From Propionivibrio sp. (GTDB lineage: Bacteria > Pseudomonadota > Gammaproteobacteria > Burkholderiales > Rhodocyclaceae): 64,000 nucleotides of DNA. The position numbers and the translations under genes were made by a program. The stretch spans positions 1-64,000 of the forward strand of contig JARKPC010000276.1 in assembly GCA_029975435.1 (NCBI GenBank), in the 5' to 3' direction. This document shows, piece after piece, positions 16,912-24,499 of this stretch. The notes beneath the pieces were generated by a model. It did no database searches, was not told the origin of the DNA, and worked only from the letters and a program-made list of their open reading frames with translations. The number at the start of each line of letters is the position of its first letter. Position 1 is the stretch's first letter.

Positions 16912-17555
16912 TGGCGGTTGATTGCATGTACCGCGAGCAGGCCGGGCTGGCAAATCGCATCCACCTGAACCTGTTTAACGCGCTGCATCCGGACGGGCAG
17001 CGTCTTGTGCGCGGCTGGTTTGAGAAAGCCCATGCCGCGATGACCGCTGACGACGAGTGCTTCGAGGCATTCATCTTCGCCTGGTTTGCCGTCAATGGCT
17101 GGGCCGCGTACGTGACCTGCAAAGACAGGGACGCGGACTACATCCGCGCCTTGCAGCGTTCCACCGAGCTGGCTGAAAAGTTCCAGACGCTACTCGCCGG
17201 CAACCCACAATTCCAGTCTGCTGCATCGGATTTTCAGCGCTTCTGGCCTATCTTCAAGGCGCAGGACATTCGCCGCGCTGGGCACCGCTCACCAGCCGCC
17301 GCCGATCGACCAGATGTTGTGCAGCATTACTTCGATTGCGACCTGCGCGTCTTCGAGCCGCAGTGCTGGAAATCCCACAAGGATGCTGGTGAAGAAGTTT
17401 CCCTAGACTGGCCGCACACGCTGGCGGCGATCTACCGGGTGCGCTGCAACCTGTTCCACGGAGAGAAGTCGGCGCATTCCGAAATGGATCGCGAGATTGT
17501 GCGCACCGCCCTGGTCGTGCTGGTGATGTTCTTCCGCCTGGGGGAGCTACTATGA
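16911..17555 (+). CDS. HEPN-domain protein (putative ribonuclease)
   Basis: The 214-aa product is mostly alpha-helical. It carries RCNLFHGEKS (R178 to H183), the R-x4-H motif of HEPN domains in the ApeA-like style (RNxxFHG). In known HEPN proteins these residues form a metal-independent RNase site in a dimer, widely used in toxin-antitoxin and abortive-infection systems. The start at 16911 overlaps the previous gene, and the stop overlaps the next start (ATGA at 17552), so expression is coupled on both sides. No MNT nucleotidyltransferase partner is present. RNase activity is inferred from the motif only. Confidence 0.7.
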   Translation: MAVDCMYREQAGLANRIHLNLFNALHPDGQRLVRGWFEKAHAAMTADDECFEAFIFAWFAVNGWAAYVTCKDRDADYIRALQRSTELAEKFQTLLAGNPQFQSAASDFQRFWPIFKAQDIRRAGHRSPAAADRPDVVQHYFDCDLRVFEPQCWKSHKDAGEEVSLDWPHTLAAIYRVRCNLFHGEKSAHSEMDREIVRTALVVLVMFFRLGELL

Positions 17556-18163
17556 CCCGAGTGGCAACCCGACGCGAACTCAGAAAGAGCCTCTGCGTAG
17601 CCTGCGCTGGAAGCGGGAGCCTCTCCGTTCGATCTGAAAAAACATGCGCTGACTGCAAGGGTCGGGGATGGATCGAGCGGGCATCACAGCAAGAGGAAAT
17701 ATGCCCTCACTGCAAGGGGAACGGCAAGGTTCCCTGCATTGTCAAGTCGCTATGCAAGTCCTGCGAAGGCAAGGGCTACCTGATCAGCATCATCGAAATA
17801 ACGACGTCCACGCTACCGTGCAGTGCTTGTGACGGCAGCGGGTGCACCGAGGGTGAATATGGCAATTGCCCAACCTGCGATGGTCTTGGGGTGGTTGATG
17901 ACGATTCACCCGGAACCAAGACTTGTCCCGTCTGTGAAGGCGAGGGTGACGTGAATGATCTGTGCTGTGATCGATGTGGCGGAATTGGTACCCTCGATGT
18001 CGCACATTTGGCGGTAAGCGAAGAAGAATCACCATGCCCGACCTGTCACGGTGAGGGCAGCGTTCCTCAGAAGCTGAAGTGCAAGAATTGCCACGGCACT
18101 GGCGCAGTGGAGCAAGTGGAGGAGAAAGACGTGACACCGAAGCCTATGGACGAGGTGGTCTGA
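17552..18163 (+). CDS. Zinc-knuckle protein with ten CxxCxGxG repeats (DnaJ-like)
   Basis: The 203-aa protein is almost entirely built from DnaJ-type zinc motifs: CVACAGSG, CADCKGRG, CPHCKGNG, CKSCEGKG, CSACDGSG, CPTCDGLG, CPVCEGEG, CDRCGGIG, CPTCHGEG and CKNCHGTG. DnaJ has four such repeats, forming two zinc sites; ten would make five. There is no J domain and no DnaJ C-terminal substrate domain. A short acidic tail (VEQVEEKDVTPKPMDE) ends it. It overlaps the HEPN gene by four bases. It may be a protein-binding scaffold or chaperone-like sensor for the cluster; function unknown. Confidence 0.8.
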   Translation: MTRVATRRELRKSLCVACAGSGSLSVRSEKTCADCKGRGWIERASQQEEICPHCKGNGKVPCIVKSLCKSCEGKGYLISIIEITTSTLPCSACDGSGCTEGEYGNCPTCDGLGVVDDDSPGTKTCPVCEGEGDVNDLCCDRCGGIGTLDVAHLAVSEEESPCPTCHGEGSVPQKLKCKNCHGTGAVEQVEEKDVTPKPMDEVV

Positions 18164-18201
18164 AATGCGAAAAGTCGACGCCGGCGGGACGGCGGTAATC
18201 C

Positions 18202-18981
18202 ATGCCCGGATTTGACCGCTACATCGGCATCGACTATTCCGGTGCCGAAACCCCGAACACCAGCCTCAAGGGCTTGCGTGTCTATCTGGCGACGGGTGAT
18301 GTCCCTGCAAGCGAGGTATTGCCGCCACCCAGTCCGCGCAAATACTGGACGCGGCGCGGTATCGCCGAATGGCTGGCGGAGCGTCTGGCCGAAAACGTGC
18401 CGACACTGGTCGGCATCGACCATGGTTTCTCCTTCCCGCTGCGCTACTTCGAGGTGCATCATCTGCCGCCCGACTGGGATGAGTTCCTCGATGACTTCCA
18501 GCACCACTGGCCCACCGACGCCGATCACACCTACGTCGATTTCATTCGGGATGGTCTTCGAGGCGATGGCGCTGCACGCATGGGCAATCCGCGCTGGCGG
18601 CGACTGTGCGAGGAACGCTGCCGGGGCAAGTCGGTGTTCCACTTCGACGTGCAGGGCTCGGTGGCGAAATCCACTCACGCCGGCATCCCCTGGCTGCGCA
18701 CCCTGCGCCAGCAGTTCGGCTCCCGCCTCCACTTCTGGCCCTTCGACGGCTGGGGCATTCCCGCCGGCCATTCAGCCGTGGCGGAGGTCTATCCCGCCCT
18801 CTGGAAGCACGCCTACGCCCCCGAGGATCGCACACCCGATCAACACGATGCCTATACCGTCGCCACCTGGCTGCGGCAGGCCGATCATGATGATCGGCTG
18901 CACGACGCTTTGCACCCCAACCTCTCGCCACCGGAACGTGGAATCGCGCAGGTGGAGGGCTGGATTCTCGGGGTGGGGTAG
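18202..18981 (+). CDS. RNase H-like (DUF429-type) protein
   Basis: The 259-aa product begins with an RNase H-fold beta hairpin (YIGIDYSGAE). A second aspartate strand follows (LVGIDHGFSFP) and a late DQHDAYTVATWLR, giving the D...D...DxxD spacing of DUF429-like nuclease or phosphotransferase families. It is soluble with no extra domain. It lies 38 bases after the zinc-knuckle gene and seven before the coiled-coil gene, on the same strand. Homologues of this type are scattered in bacterial accessory regions; I do not know a proven activity. Confidence 0.65.
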   Translation: MPGFDRYIGIDYSGAETPNTSLKGLRVYLATGDVPASEVLPPPSPRKYWTRRGIAEWLAERLAENVPTLVGIDHGFSFPLRYFEVHHLPPDWDEFLDDFQHHWPTDADHTYVDFIRDGLRGDGAARMGNPRWRRLCEERCRGKSVFHFDVQGSVAKSTHAGIPWLRTLRQQFGSRLHFWPFDGWGIPAGHSAVAEVYPALWKHAYAPEDRTPDQHDAYTVATWLRQADHDDRLHDALHPNLSPPERGIAQVEGWILGVG

Positions 18982-18988
18982 GTAACTC

Positions 18989-19903
18989 ATGTTCAAGTGG
19001 CTGACTAACCTCGTTGATGATGCGCGAATTGCGTTGGCCTACCCAAGCCATGAGCGTGAATGCAAGAGGCAGTGGGTGGCTGACGCCGAAGGCAACTTTT
19101 CGACCACGCATGTCGAACAAGATATTAGTGCCCGCATGGCCGAGCCACTGCGCCATGTTGCAAGCACCTTCAATGCGCAATTCAGCGAGCTTGAGGCACG
19201 ACGTGCCAATGTCCGTCGAGTGGTATCAGAGGCCGAGGACAAGTTGGCCATCCTTGTGCGAGACTACAAAACTGAGTTGGACGCAGCGTACGCGACGTTG
19301 AATGCAACCCGTGCTGAGTTGGATGAATGCCGCAAGAATCTCTCTGACGCCTACAATGAACTCAAGGAAGCGAAGGACAATCTTGACTCATGGTACTCAA
19401 GGGCCGAAGGCAACTGGTTCGGAAACGGTGGCAAGAAATTGCCAAAGCGTGCCTTCTTCGGCCAGGACTTGAGTGATCGAGACCGCTACAAGGACGACCG
19501 AGATAGCGCTGCCAGTGATGTCGGCAGATACAAGTCAGAGCGAACCCGCATTGGGTACCGCTTGGACGAGGCCCGCGCCAGGGTTAAGCAGATCAAGGAC
19601 GCACGGCAGGCGATGTTCGACCTCAAGAAGGAGGGATTCGACAAGCGGATCGTCACCAGCGTGATCAAAACAGGGAACAATGATCTGCGCACTATCGGTG
19701 CTGAGATCGCCCAAATTGATAAATCACGGGATCAATTCATTCATCAGTCCAAGTTGTCGCTGGGGGTGTACGATTTGGAGAAAGAGGTTGAACGGCTTCG
19801 CAGAGAGAAAGACGCACGCATCAAGGCGTTTGACAGCGAACCGGTAATACTGGAGCGCAAGGCCAAACACCGGGCGGAATGGCTGGCGGCTCGCGGGCGA
19901 TAG
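18989..19903 (+). CDS. Coiled-coil protein, last gene of the island cluster
   Basis: A 304-aa protein dominated by charged heptad-like helices at about residues 60-140, 165-215 and 260-300, rich in E, K, R, D and A. A non-helical glycine/lysine patch sits between them (NGGKKLPKR). There is no membrane segment, Walker motif or recognisable enzyme domain, so it is not an SMC ATPase. It is seven bases after the DUF429-like gene, so co-transcription is very likely. A structural or filament role is a guess from composition. Its GC content is lower than that of flanking core genes. Confidence 0.65.
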   Translation: MFKWLTNLVDDARIALAYPSHERECKRQWVADAEGNFSTTHVEQDISARMAEPLRHVASTFNAQFSELEARRANVRRVVSEAEDKLAILVRDYKTELDAAYATLNATRAELDECRKNLSDAYNELKEAKDNLDSWYSRAEGNWFGNGGKKLPKRAFFGQDLSDRDRYKDDRDSAASDVGRYKSERTRIGYRLDEARARVKQIKDARQAMFDLKKEGFDKRIVTSVIKTGNNDLRTIGAEIAQIDKSRDQFIHQSKLSLGVYDLEKEVERLRREKDARIKAFDSEPVILERKAKHRAEWLAARGR

Positions 19904-20213
19904 GATTACCGATGTGGTTGTCACCACCCCGCCAGCGTCGACTTTCTGATTTTGCGAAACAGATTCAGCTATCTTGGCCCAGGTCATCAAGCGGTTCGAG
20001 GCCCAATCCAGCCAGCCGCCGATTCAACAGCCCAAGCCGTTCGGCCATGCCCATCCATGACGCATTGGCGAAAGCATCGTGCTCGGCTTTCAGCCGTTCA
20101 AAGGCATTGGGCGGTATCTCCCGGTGGGCTAGCCGTGAATCAACCCACCCACGCCTCGATCGAAGTGCGTGGGTTGATCCTGGTTGATCAGCATTCATCA
20201 TCAGCAGGGCAGA
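19904..20213 (-). other. Intergenic stretch with possible gene fragment and hairpin
   Basis: On the minus strand a short frame (to a stop near 19965) contains an uninterrupted helical-looking segment (NAFERLKAEHDAFANAS) that could be the C-terminal fragment of a lost gene, but I cannot name it. An inverted repeat, ATCAACCCAC.. against GCGTGGGTTGAT (20139-20178), forms a stem with a small bulge and could act as a terminator for the cluster, though no T tract follows. Nothing else is supported here. Confidence 0.35.
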
Positions 20214-20581
20214 TCACCCCTGCACCGCAAACCGGATCGGAACCGCGCATTCGGCCGCCAGCGCATTCGCCTGCTCGATATTCATCCGCAGTTCGGCAGC
20301 GAAGTAACTACTCCCGGGACAGTCGCCTTCGACGATCACGATGTCGAACAGGTCGTTATCCTCGAATTCATCCCGGAAGAAGCACAGTGCCTGACCCCGG
20401 CCCGAGTAACCGCCTATGTCCGCCCGTTCGTAGTCGGATTCGCCCGGCAAGTCGTTGATCCACTCATTAGCTTGAGCGATCAGCCGCGATAGGGTTCCGG
20501 CGCCTGAGCCAAGGTTTCCAGAGGAACAGTGAGCGATACGCCCAGTGCGCCAAGGGATTGCAGAAATTCACGTCGGTTCAT
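20214..20581 (-). pseudogene. Frameshifted Tat-signal exported protein
   Basis: The ATG at 20581, after AGGAGAAATCA, opens MNRREFLQSLGALGVSLTVP, a twin-arginine-type signal (NRREFL) ending near AQA. The frame hits TGA after PYRG. The reading then resumes one frame over as LIAQANEWINDLPGESDYE and runs to a stop at 20214. A single missing base in the CCCTATCGCGG stretch (20484-20494) would restore a 122-residue protein. The mature part (FEDNDLFDIVIVEGD) is not a family I recognise. It could be a real pseudogene or a sequencing error. Confidence 0.65.
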
Positions 20582-20714
20582 TGATTTCTCCTGTTTAGCG
20601 ATGTGCCGGGAGGGCGGGGTCGCAAGTCGGACTAAATCTCCCCGATCCGTTTCCCTTTGGGCGGTGGATCAGACCGTCTGCGTAGGTTCCTGGCGCGGAG
20701 CGGATCAGAGAGGA

Positions 20715-20748
20715 ACAAAAAACCCCGTAATAACTGAGATATACGGGA
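20715..20748 (-). terminator. Rho-independent terminator after ychF
   Basis: On the minus strand CCCGTA pairs with TACGGG across a 12-base loop and is followed by GTTTTTTG. It lies 43 bases after the ychF stop codon. A second small stem (CCGGTG/CACCGG) sits just before it. Together they close the prs-rplY-pth-ychF transcription unit at the island's right border. Confidence 0.65.
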
Positions 20749-20790
20749 TTTTGTCTGTCCGGTGAAATCCACCGGAATCCGATGTTTTGT

Positions 20791-21882
20791 TTAGACGTTG
20801 AACAGGAAGTTGAGAACGTCGCCGTCCTTGACCACGTATTCCTTGCCTTCGGCGCGCATCTTGCCCGCTTCCTTGGCGCCATGCTCGCCGCCGTAGGCAA
20901 TGAAATCCTCGAAGGCGATCGTCTGTGCGCGGATGAAGCCGCGCTCGAAATCGGTGTGGATCACCCCGGCTGCCTGCGGTGCGGTATCGCCCTTGTGGAT
21001 CGTCCAGGCACGAACTTCCTTGACGCCCGCCGTAAAGTAGGTCTGCAGCCCGAGCAGGTGATAACCGGCATGCACCAGGCGATCGAGTCCCGGCTCCTCG
21101 AGGCCGAGATCGGCCAGGAAAAGCTGCTTTTCTTCGTCGTCCAGATCGGCAATCTCGGCTTCGATGGCGGCGCAGACCGCCACCACTTCGGCCTTTTCGG
21201 CCTTGGCGTGCTCGCGCACGGCATCAAGATGCGGATTGTTCTCGAAGCCCCCTTCCGCAACGTTGGCCGCGTAAAGGACGGGCTTGGCGGTGATGAGGCA
21301 GAAGGGCTTGAGGTTGGCCCATTCTTCTTTCGACAGATCGAGCGCACGCACCGGCTTGCCTTTGTCGAGCTGGGCAAAGCACTTCTCGAGCACGGCCACC
21401 AGCAGCTTGGCCTCCTTGTCGCCGGCACTGGCCGGACGGCGGTAGCGCAGCAGCGCCTTTTCGACCGTGGCCATATCGGCCAGCGCGAGTTCCGTATCGA
21501 TGATCTCGATGTCGCGGATCGGATCGACGCTGCCCGACACGTGAATCACGTTATCGTCGGCGAAGCAGCGCACGACGTGCAGGATGGCATCCGTCTCGCG
21601 AATGTTGGCGAGGAACTGGTTGCCCAGGCCTTCGCCCTTGGACGCGCCGGCGACCAATCCGGCGATGTCCACGAATTCCGTTACCGCTGGCACCACGCGC
21701 TGCGGCTTGACGATGGCCGCCAGCGCGGCCAGACGCTTGTCGGGCACCTCGACGACCCCCACCGACGGATCGATGGTACAGAAGGGATAGTTTTCCGCCG
21801 CCACGCCGGCCTTGGTCAGCGCGTTGAAGAGGGTGGACTTGCCGACGTTGGGCAGGCCGACGATTCCGCATTTGAGGCTCAT
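20791..21882 (-). CDS. ychF: Redox-regulated ATPase YchF (Obg family)
   Basis: YchF is a universally conserved P-loop NTPase that prefers ATP, binds ribosomes and is tied to oxidative stress responses. The 363-aa protein has the G1 motif [12 protein letters not shown], a [17 protein letters not shown]3 region, NVAE in place of NKxD (the basis of ATP preference) and a C-terminal TGS domain ([14 protein letters not shown]). It follows pth on the same strand, the normal pth-ychF pairing. Confidence 0.96.
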   Translation of the reverse strand: MSLKCGIVGLPNVGKSTLFNALTKAGVAAENYPFCTIDPSVGVVEVPDKRLAALAAIVKPQRVVPAVTEFVDIAGLVAGASKGEGLGNQFLANIRETDAILHVVRCFADDNVIHVSGSVDPIRDIEIIDTELALADMATVEKALLRYRRPASAGDKEAKLLVAVLEKCFAQLDKGKPVRALDLSKEEWANLKPFCLITAKPVLYAANVAEGGFENNPHLDAVREHAKAEKAEVVAVCAAIEAEIADLDDEEKQLFLADLGLEEPGLDRLVHAGYHLLGLQTYFTAGVKEVRAWTIHKGDTAPQAAGVIHTDFERGFIRAQTIAFEDFIAYGGEHGAKEAGKMRAEGKEYVVKDGDVLNFLFNV

Positions 21883-21907
21883 GGTGTGATTCCTGTTCGG
21901 TTCTTTG

Positions 21908-22477
21908 TTAAACGGCTTTGGTATGCAGCACGCGCTGCGCAGCTTCGTAATCGCCGGCGGCCAGTTTCGGCCAGACCTGCAGGCAGCGGTCGAGGGCCTT
22001 GTCGATCAGTTCCTGCTCTTCCTTGCGTGGCGCCTTCAACACGTAATTGACGACTTCGTTGCGATCGCCCGGATGGCCGATACCGACCCGCAAGCGCCAG
22101 AAGTCGGGCACTGAAAGGTGCGCCTGGATGTCCTTGAGCCCGTTGTGCCCCCCGTTGCCGCCGCCTTTCTTCAGGCGGATGCTGCCCGGCTGCAGATCGA
22201 GCTCATCATGCACGACGAGGATTTCGTCGGGCATGATCTTGTAGAAACAGGCCAGCGCGACGACCGACTGGCCGGAGCGGTTCATGAACGTCGTCGGCTT
22301 GAGCAGCCAGAGGTCGCCCGCCCGGGCTACGTGACCATGGAATTTGCCCTGCGGCGTCAATGTCACTTTCAGATCGCGGGCCAGCGCATCGACAAACCAG
22401 AAACCGAGGTTATGCCGGTTGTCTTCGTATCCGGCGCCGGGGTTACCGAGACCGACGATCAGGCGCGGAACGGCCAT
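21908..22477 (-). CDS. pth: Peptidyl-tRNA hydrolase
   Basis: Pth cleaves peptidyl-tRNA released from stalled ribosomes. The 189-aa enzyme carries LIVGLGNPG, the catalytic-histidine segment [15 protein letters not shown] and VHDELDL, all active-site signatures. I chose the ATG at 22477 (MAVPRL), two codons inside a TTG alternative. It sits between rplY and ychF in the conserved cluster. Confidence 0.96.
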   Translation of the reverse strand: MAVPRLIVGLGNPGAGYEDNRHNLGFWFVDALARDLKVTLTPQGKFHGHVARAGDLWLLKPTTFMNRSGQSVVALACFYKIMPDEILVVHDELDLQPGSIRLKKGGGNGGHNGLKDIQAHLSVPDFWRLRVGIGHPGDRNEVVNYVLKAPRKEEQELIDKALDRCLQVWPKLAAGDYEAAQRVLHTKAV

Positions 22478-22525
22478 GCGCAATCACTCAGAAAAAAGGA
22501 CGTAAGAAAATGGGGGCAAGAAACA

Positions 22526-22560
22526 GGAAAGCCGTCGCAGGCAAAAACCGACGACGGCTT
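22526..22560 (-). terminator. Hairpin after rplY (terminator or attenuator)
   Basis: On the minus strand GCCGTCG (22558-22552) pairs with CGACGGC (22537-22531) and is followed by TTTCCTGTTTCTT, a moderately T-rich tail. It lies between rplY and pth, so it may reduce read-through into pth and ychF. Confidence 0.5.
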
Positions 22561-22582
22561 GTCACGCAAGGACAGGTCCTTG

Positions 22583-23194
22583 TCAGGCGGCAGGAGCGGC
22601 TTCGCCCTCGGCACTTTCTTCTGCAACCGCCCTCTTCGCGGTGATAGCCACGACCACGGGGTCGTCGCTGCCGTGCATGACGGGCTTCACGCCCTTCGGA
22701 TAGACGAGTTGCGAGACGTGCAGCGTCTGGCCAGCCTGCAGTTCCTTCAGATCGACTTCGATGAAAGCCGGCAGATCCTGCGGCAGACAGCTGACATCGA
22801 CTTCGGTCATGGCATGCGATACGGTGCCGCCACCGATCTTGACCCCCGGGGCCAGATCGGCATTGACGAAGTGCAGCGGCACTTTCTGGTGCACGGCGTG
22901 GGTGGCATCGACACGCTGGAAATCGACGTGCAGAACCAGCGGCTTGTAGGCGTGCATCTGCGAGTCACGCAGCAGCACGGTCTGTACCTTTCCGTCGAGC
23001 TTGATCGAGATCACGGACGAATGGAACGCTTCCTTGCGCAGGGCGAGGAGCAGATCGTTGTGAGGAAGTTCGATCATTTCCGGGGCGGCCGATCCGCCGT
23101 AGATGATGCCCGGCACCTTGTTGGCGCGACGCAGGCGGCGGCTCGCTCCGGACCCCTGCAATGTGCGCGCTTGCGCGTTCAGTTCAAATTTCAT
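22583..23194 (-). CDS. rplY: 50S ribosomal protein L25/general stress protein CTC
   Basis: L25 binds 5S rRNA. The 203-aa product is the two-domain TL5/CTC form rather than the 94-aa E. coli form. It has an N-terminal 5S-binding domain (MKFELNAQAR ... RRANKVPGIIYG) and a C-terminal beta domain (about residues 95-190, including LPQDLPAFIEVDL). A low-complexity acidic/alanine tail (EESAEGEAAPAA) ends it. It is located between prs and pth, the usual order. Confidence 0.95.
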   Translation of the reverse strand: MKFELNAQARTLQGSGASRRLRRANKVPGIIYGGSAAPEMIELPHNDLLLALRKEAFHSSVISIKLDGKVQTVLLRDSQMHAYKPLVLHVDFQRVDATHAVHQKVPLHFVNADLAPGVKIGGGTVSHAMTEVDVSCLPQDLPAFIEVDLKELQAGQTLHVSQLVYPKGVKPVMHGSDDPVVVAITAKRAVAEESAEGEAAPAA

Positions 23195-23249
23195 GATGAC
23201 TCCTGGTTGAGATTAAACCCGCCCGCGACCAGACGGGAGATGGAAAAAA

Positions 23250-24200
23250 CTATTCGATGAACAGCGATGAAACGGAATCCTCGTTGCTGATCCGGCGGAT
23301 GGTCTCGGCCAGCACATCGGCCACCGACAACTGCCGGATTCTCGGGCACTTCTGCGCTTCCTCGTTGAGCGGGATGGTGTCGGTGACCACCAGTTCGTCA
23401 AGCGCCGAATCGTTGATGCGGCTGACCGCCGCGCCGGAAAGCACCGGGTGTACGCAGTAGGCCAGCACCTTCTTGGCGCCGTGATCCTTCAGCGCGCCGG
23501 CGGCCTTGCACAGGGTGCCGGCGGTGTCGACCATGTCGTCCATGAGCACGCAGGTGCGCCCCCTGACATCGCCGATGATGTTCATGACTTCCGAGACATT
23601 CGCCTTGGGGCGGCGCTTGTCGATGATGGCCAGGTCGCATTCGAGGCGCTTGGCCAGCGCGCGGGCGCGGACCACGCCGCCGACGTCCGGCGAAACGACC
23701 ATCAGCCCGTCGAAATCTTTTTTCCAGACGTCCGCCAGCATGATCGGCAGCGAATAGATGTTGTCGACTGGAATGTTGAAGAAGCCCTGAATCTGTTCGG
23801 CGTGCAGATCCATGGTCAGCACACGCTGCACGCCGGCAGCGGCCAGCAGGTCGGCCACCAGCTTGGCGGCGATAGGCACCCGCGCGGAGCGCACGCGGCG
23901 GTCCTGGCGCGAATAGCCGAAATAGGGAATAGCTGCGGTGATACGACCGGCCGACGCGCGCTTCAGGGCGTCGACCATGATCAGCAGTTCCATCAGGTTC
24001 TCGTTGGTCGGCGCACAGGTGGATTGCAGGATGAACACATCCTGGCCGCGCACATGTTCCTGGATCTCGACGGAAATCTCGCCATCGGAGAAGCGCCCGA
24101 CCTTGGCCCGGCCCAGCGATATATTGAGGCGTCTGACAACGTCGGCGGCCAGTTTGGGGTTGGCGTTGCCGGTGAAGACCATCAGGCTGTCGTAGGCCAT
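23250..24200 (-). CDS. prs: Ribose-phosphate pyrophosphokinase
   Basis: Prs makes PRPP from ribose-5-phosphate and ATP, feeding purine, pyrimidine, histidine, tryptophan and NAD synthesis. The 316-aa protein shows [10 protein letters not shown] at the start, [17 protein letters not shown], the ATP flexible-loop area [26 protein letters not shown] and the PRPP loop [10 protein letters not shown]. It follows tRNA-Gln by 79 bases and precedes rplY, a canonical cluster. Confidence 0.97.
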   Translation of the reverse strand: MAYDSLMVFTGNANPKLAADVVRRLNISLGRAKVGRFSDGEISVEIQEHVRGQDVFILQSTCAPTNENLMELLIMVDALKRASAGRITAAIPYFGYSRQDRRVRSARVPIAAKLVADLLAAAGVQRVLTMDLHAEQIQGFFNIPVDNIYSLPIMLADVWKKDFDGLMVVSPDVGGVVRARALAKRLECDLAIIDKRRPKANVSEVMNIIGDVRGRTCVLMDDMVDTAGTLCKAAGALKDHGAKKVLAYCVHPVLSGAAVSRINDSALDELVVTDTIPLNEEAQKCPRIRQLSVADVLAETIRRISNEDSVSSLFIE

Positions 24201-24279
24201 AGCGTGAATCCCGAGGCGCTGCTTGAAAGCAATACGGGCAGGTAAGACACGCTACCCGCCCGAATTTGAGGAAATCGGA

Positions 24280-24356
24280 TGGCTGGGGAAGAAGGATTCG
24301 AACCTTCGAATGCCGGAATCAAAATCCGGTGCCTTGACCAACTTGGCGACTCCCCA
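24280..24356 (-). tRNA. tRNA-Gln (anticodon TTG)
   Basis: The 77-base minus-strand sequence folds as a tRNA. The acceptor stem TGGGGAG pairs with CTTCCCCA-side bases and the 3' CCA is encoded. The anticodon stem CCGGA/TCCGG carries the loop TTTTGAT with anticodon TTG, and the T arm reads GGTTCGAATCC. Location directly ahead of prs matches the conserved tRNA-Gln-prs linkage of Betaproteobacteria. Confidence 0.96.
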
Positions 24357-24499
24357 GCAGCGCCCGCTTGATGCATCAAAACGAGCGAGGCGCGGATTAT
24401 ACAGGGCTTTTCCGAAAAAAAACAGATCTTGCGATCAACACGGTCTCCGCGGCCTGGAAACGCCGGCAAACCGCGCCAACACAATCTGCCCGCCGGCTG

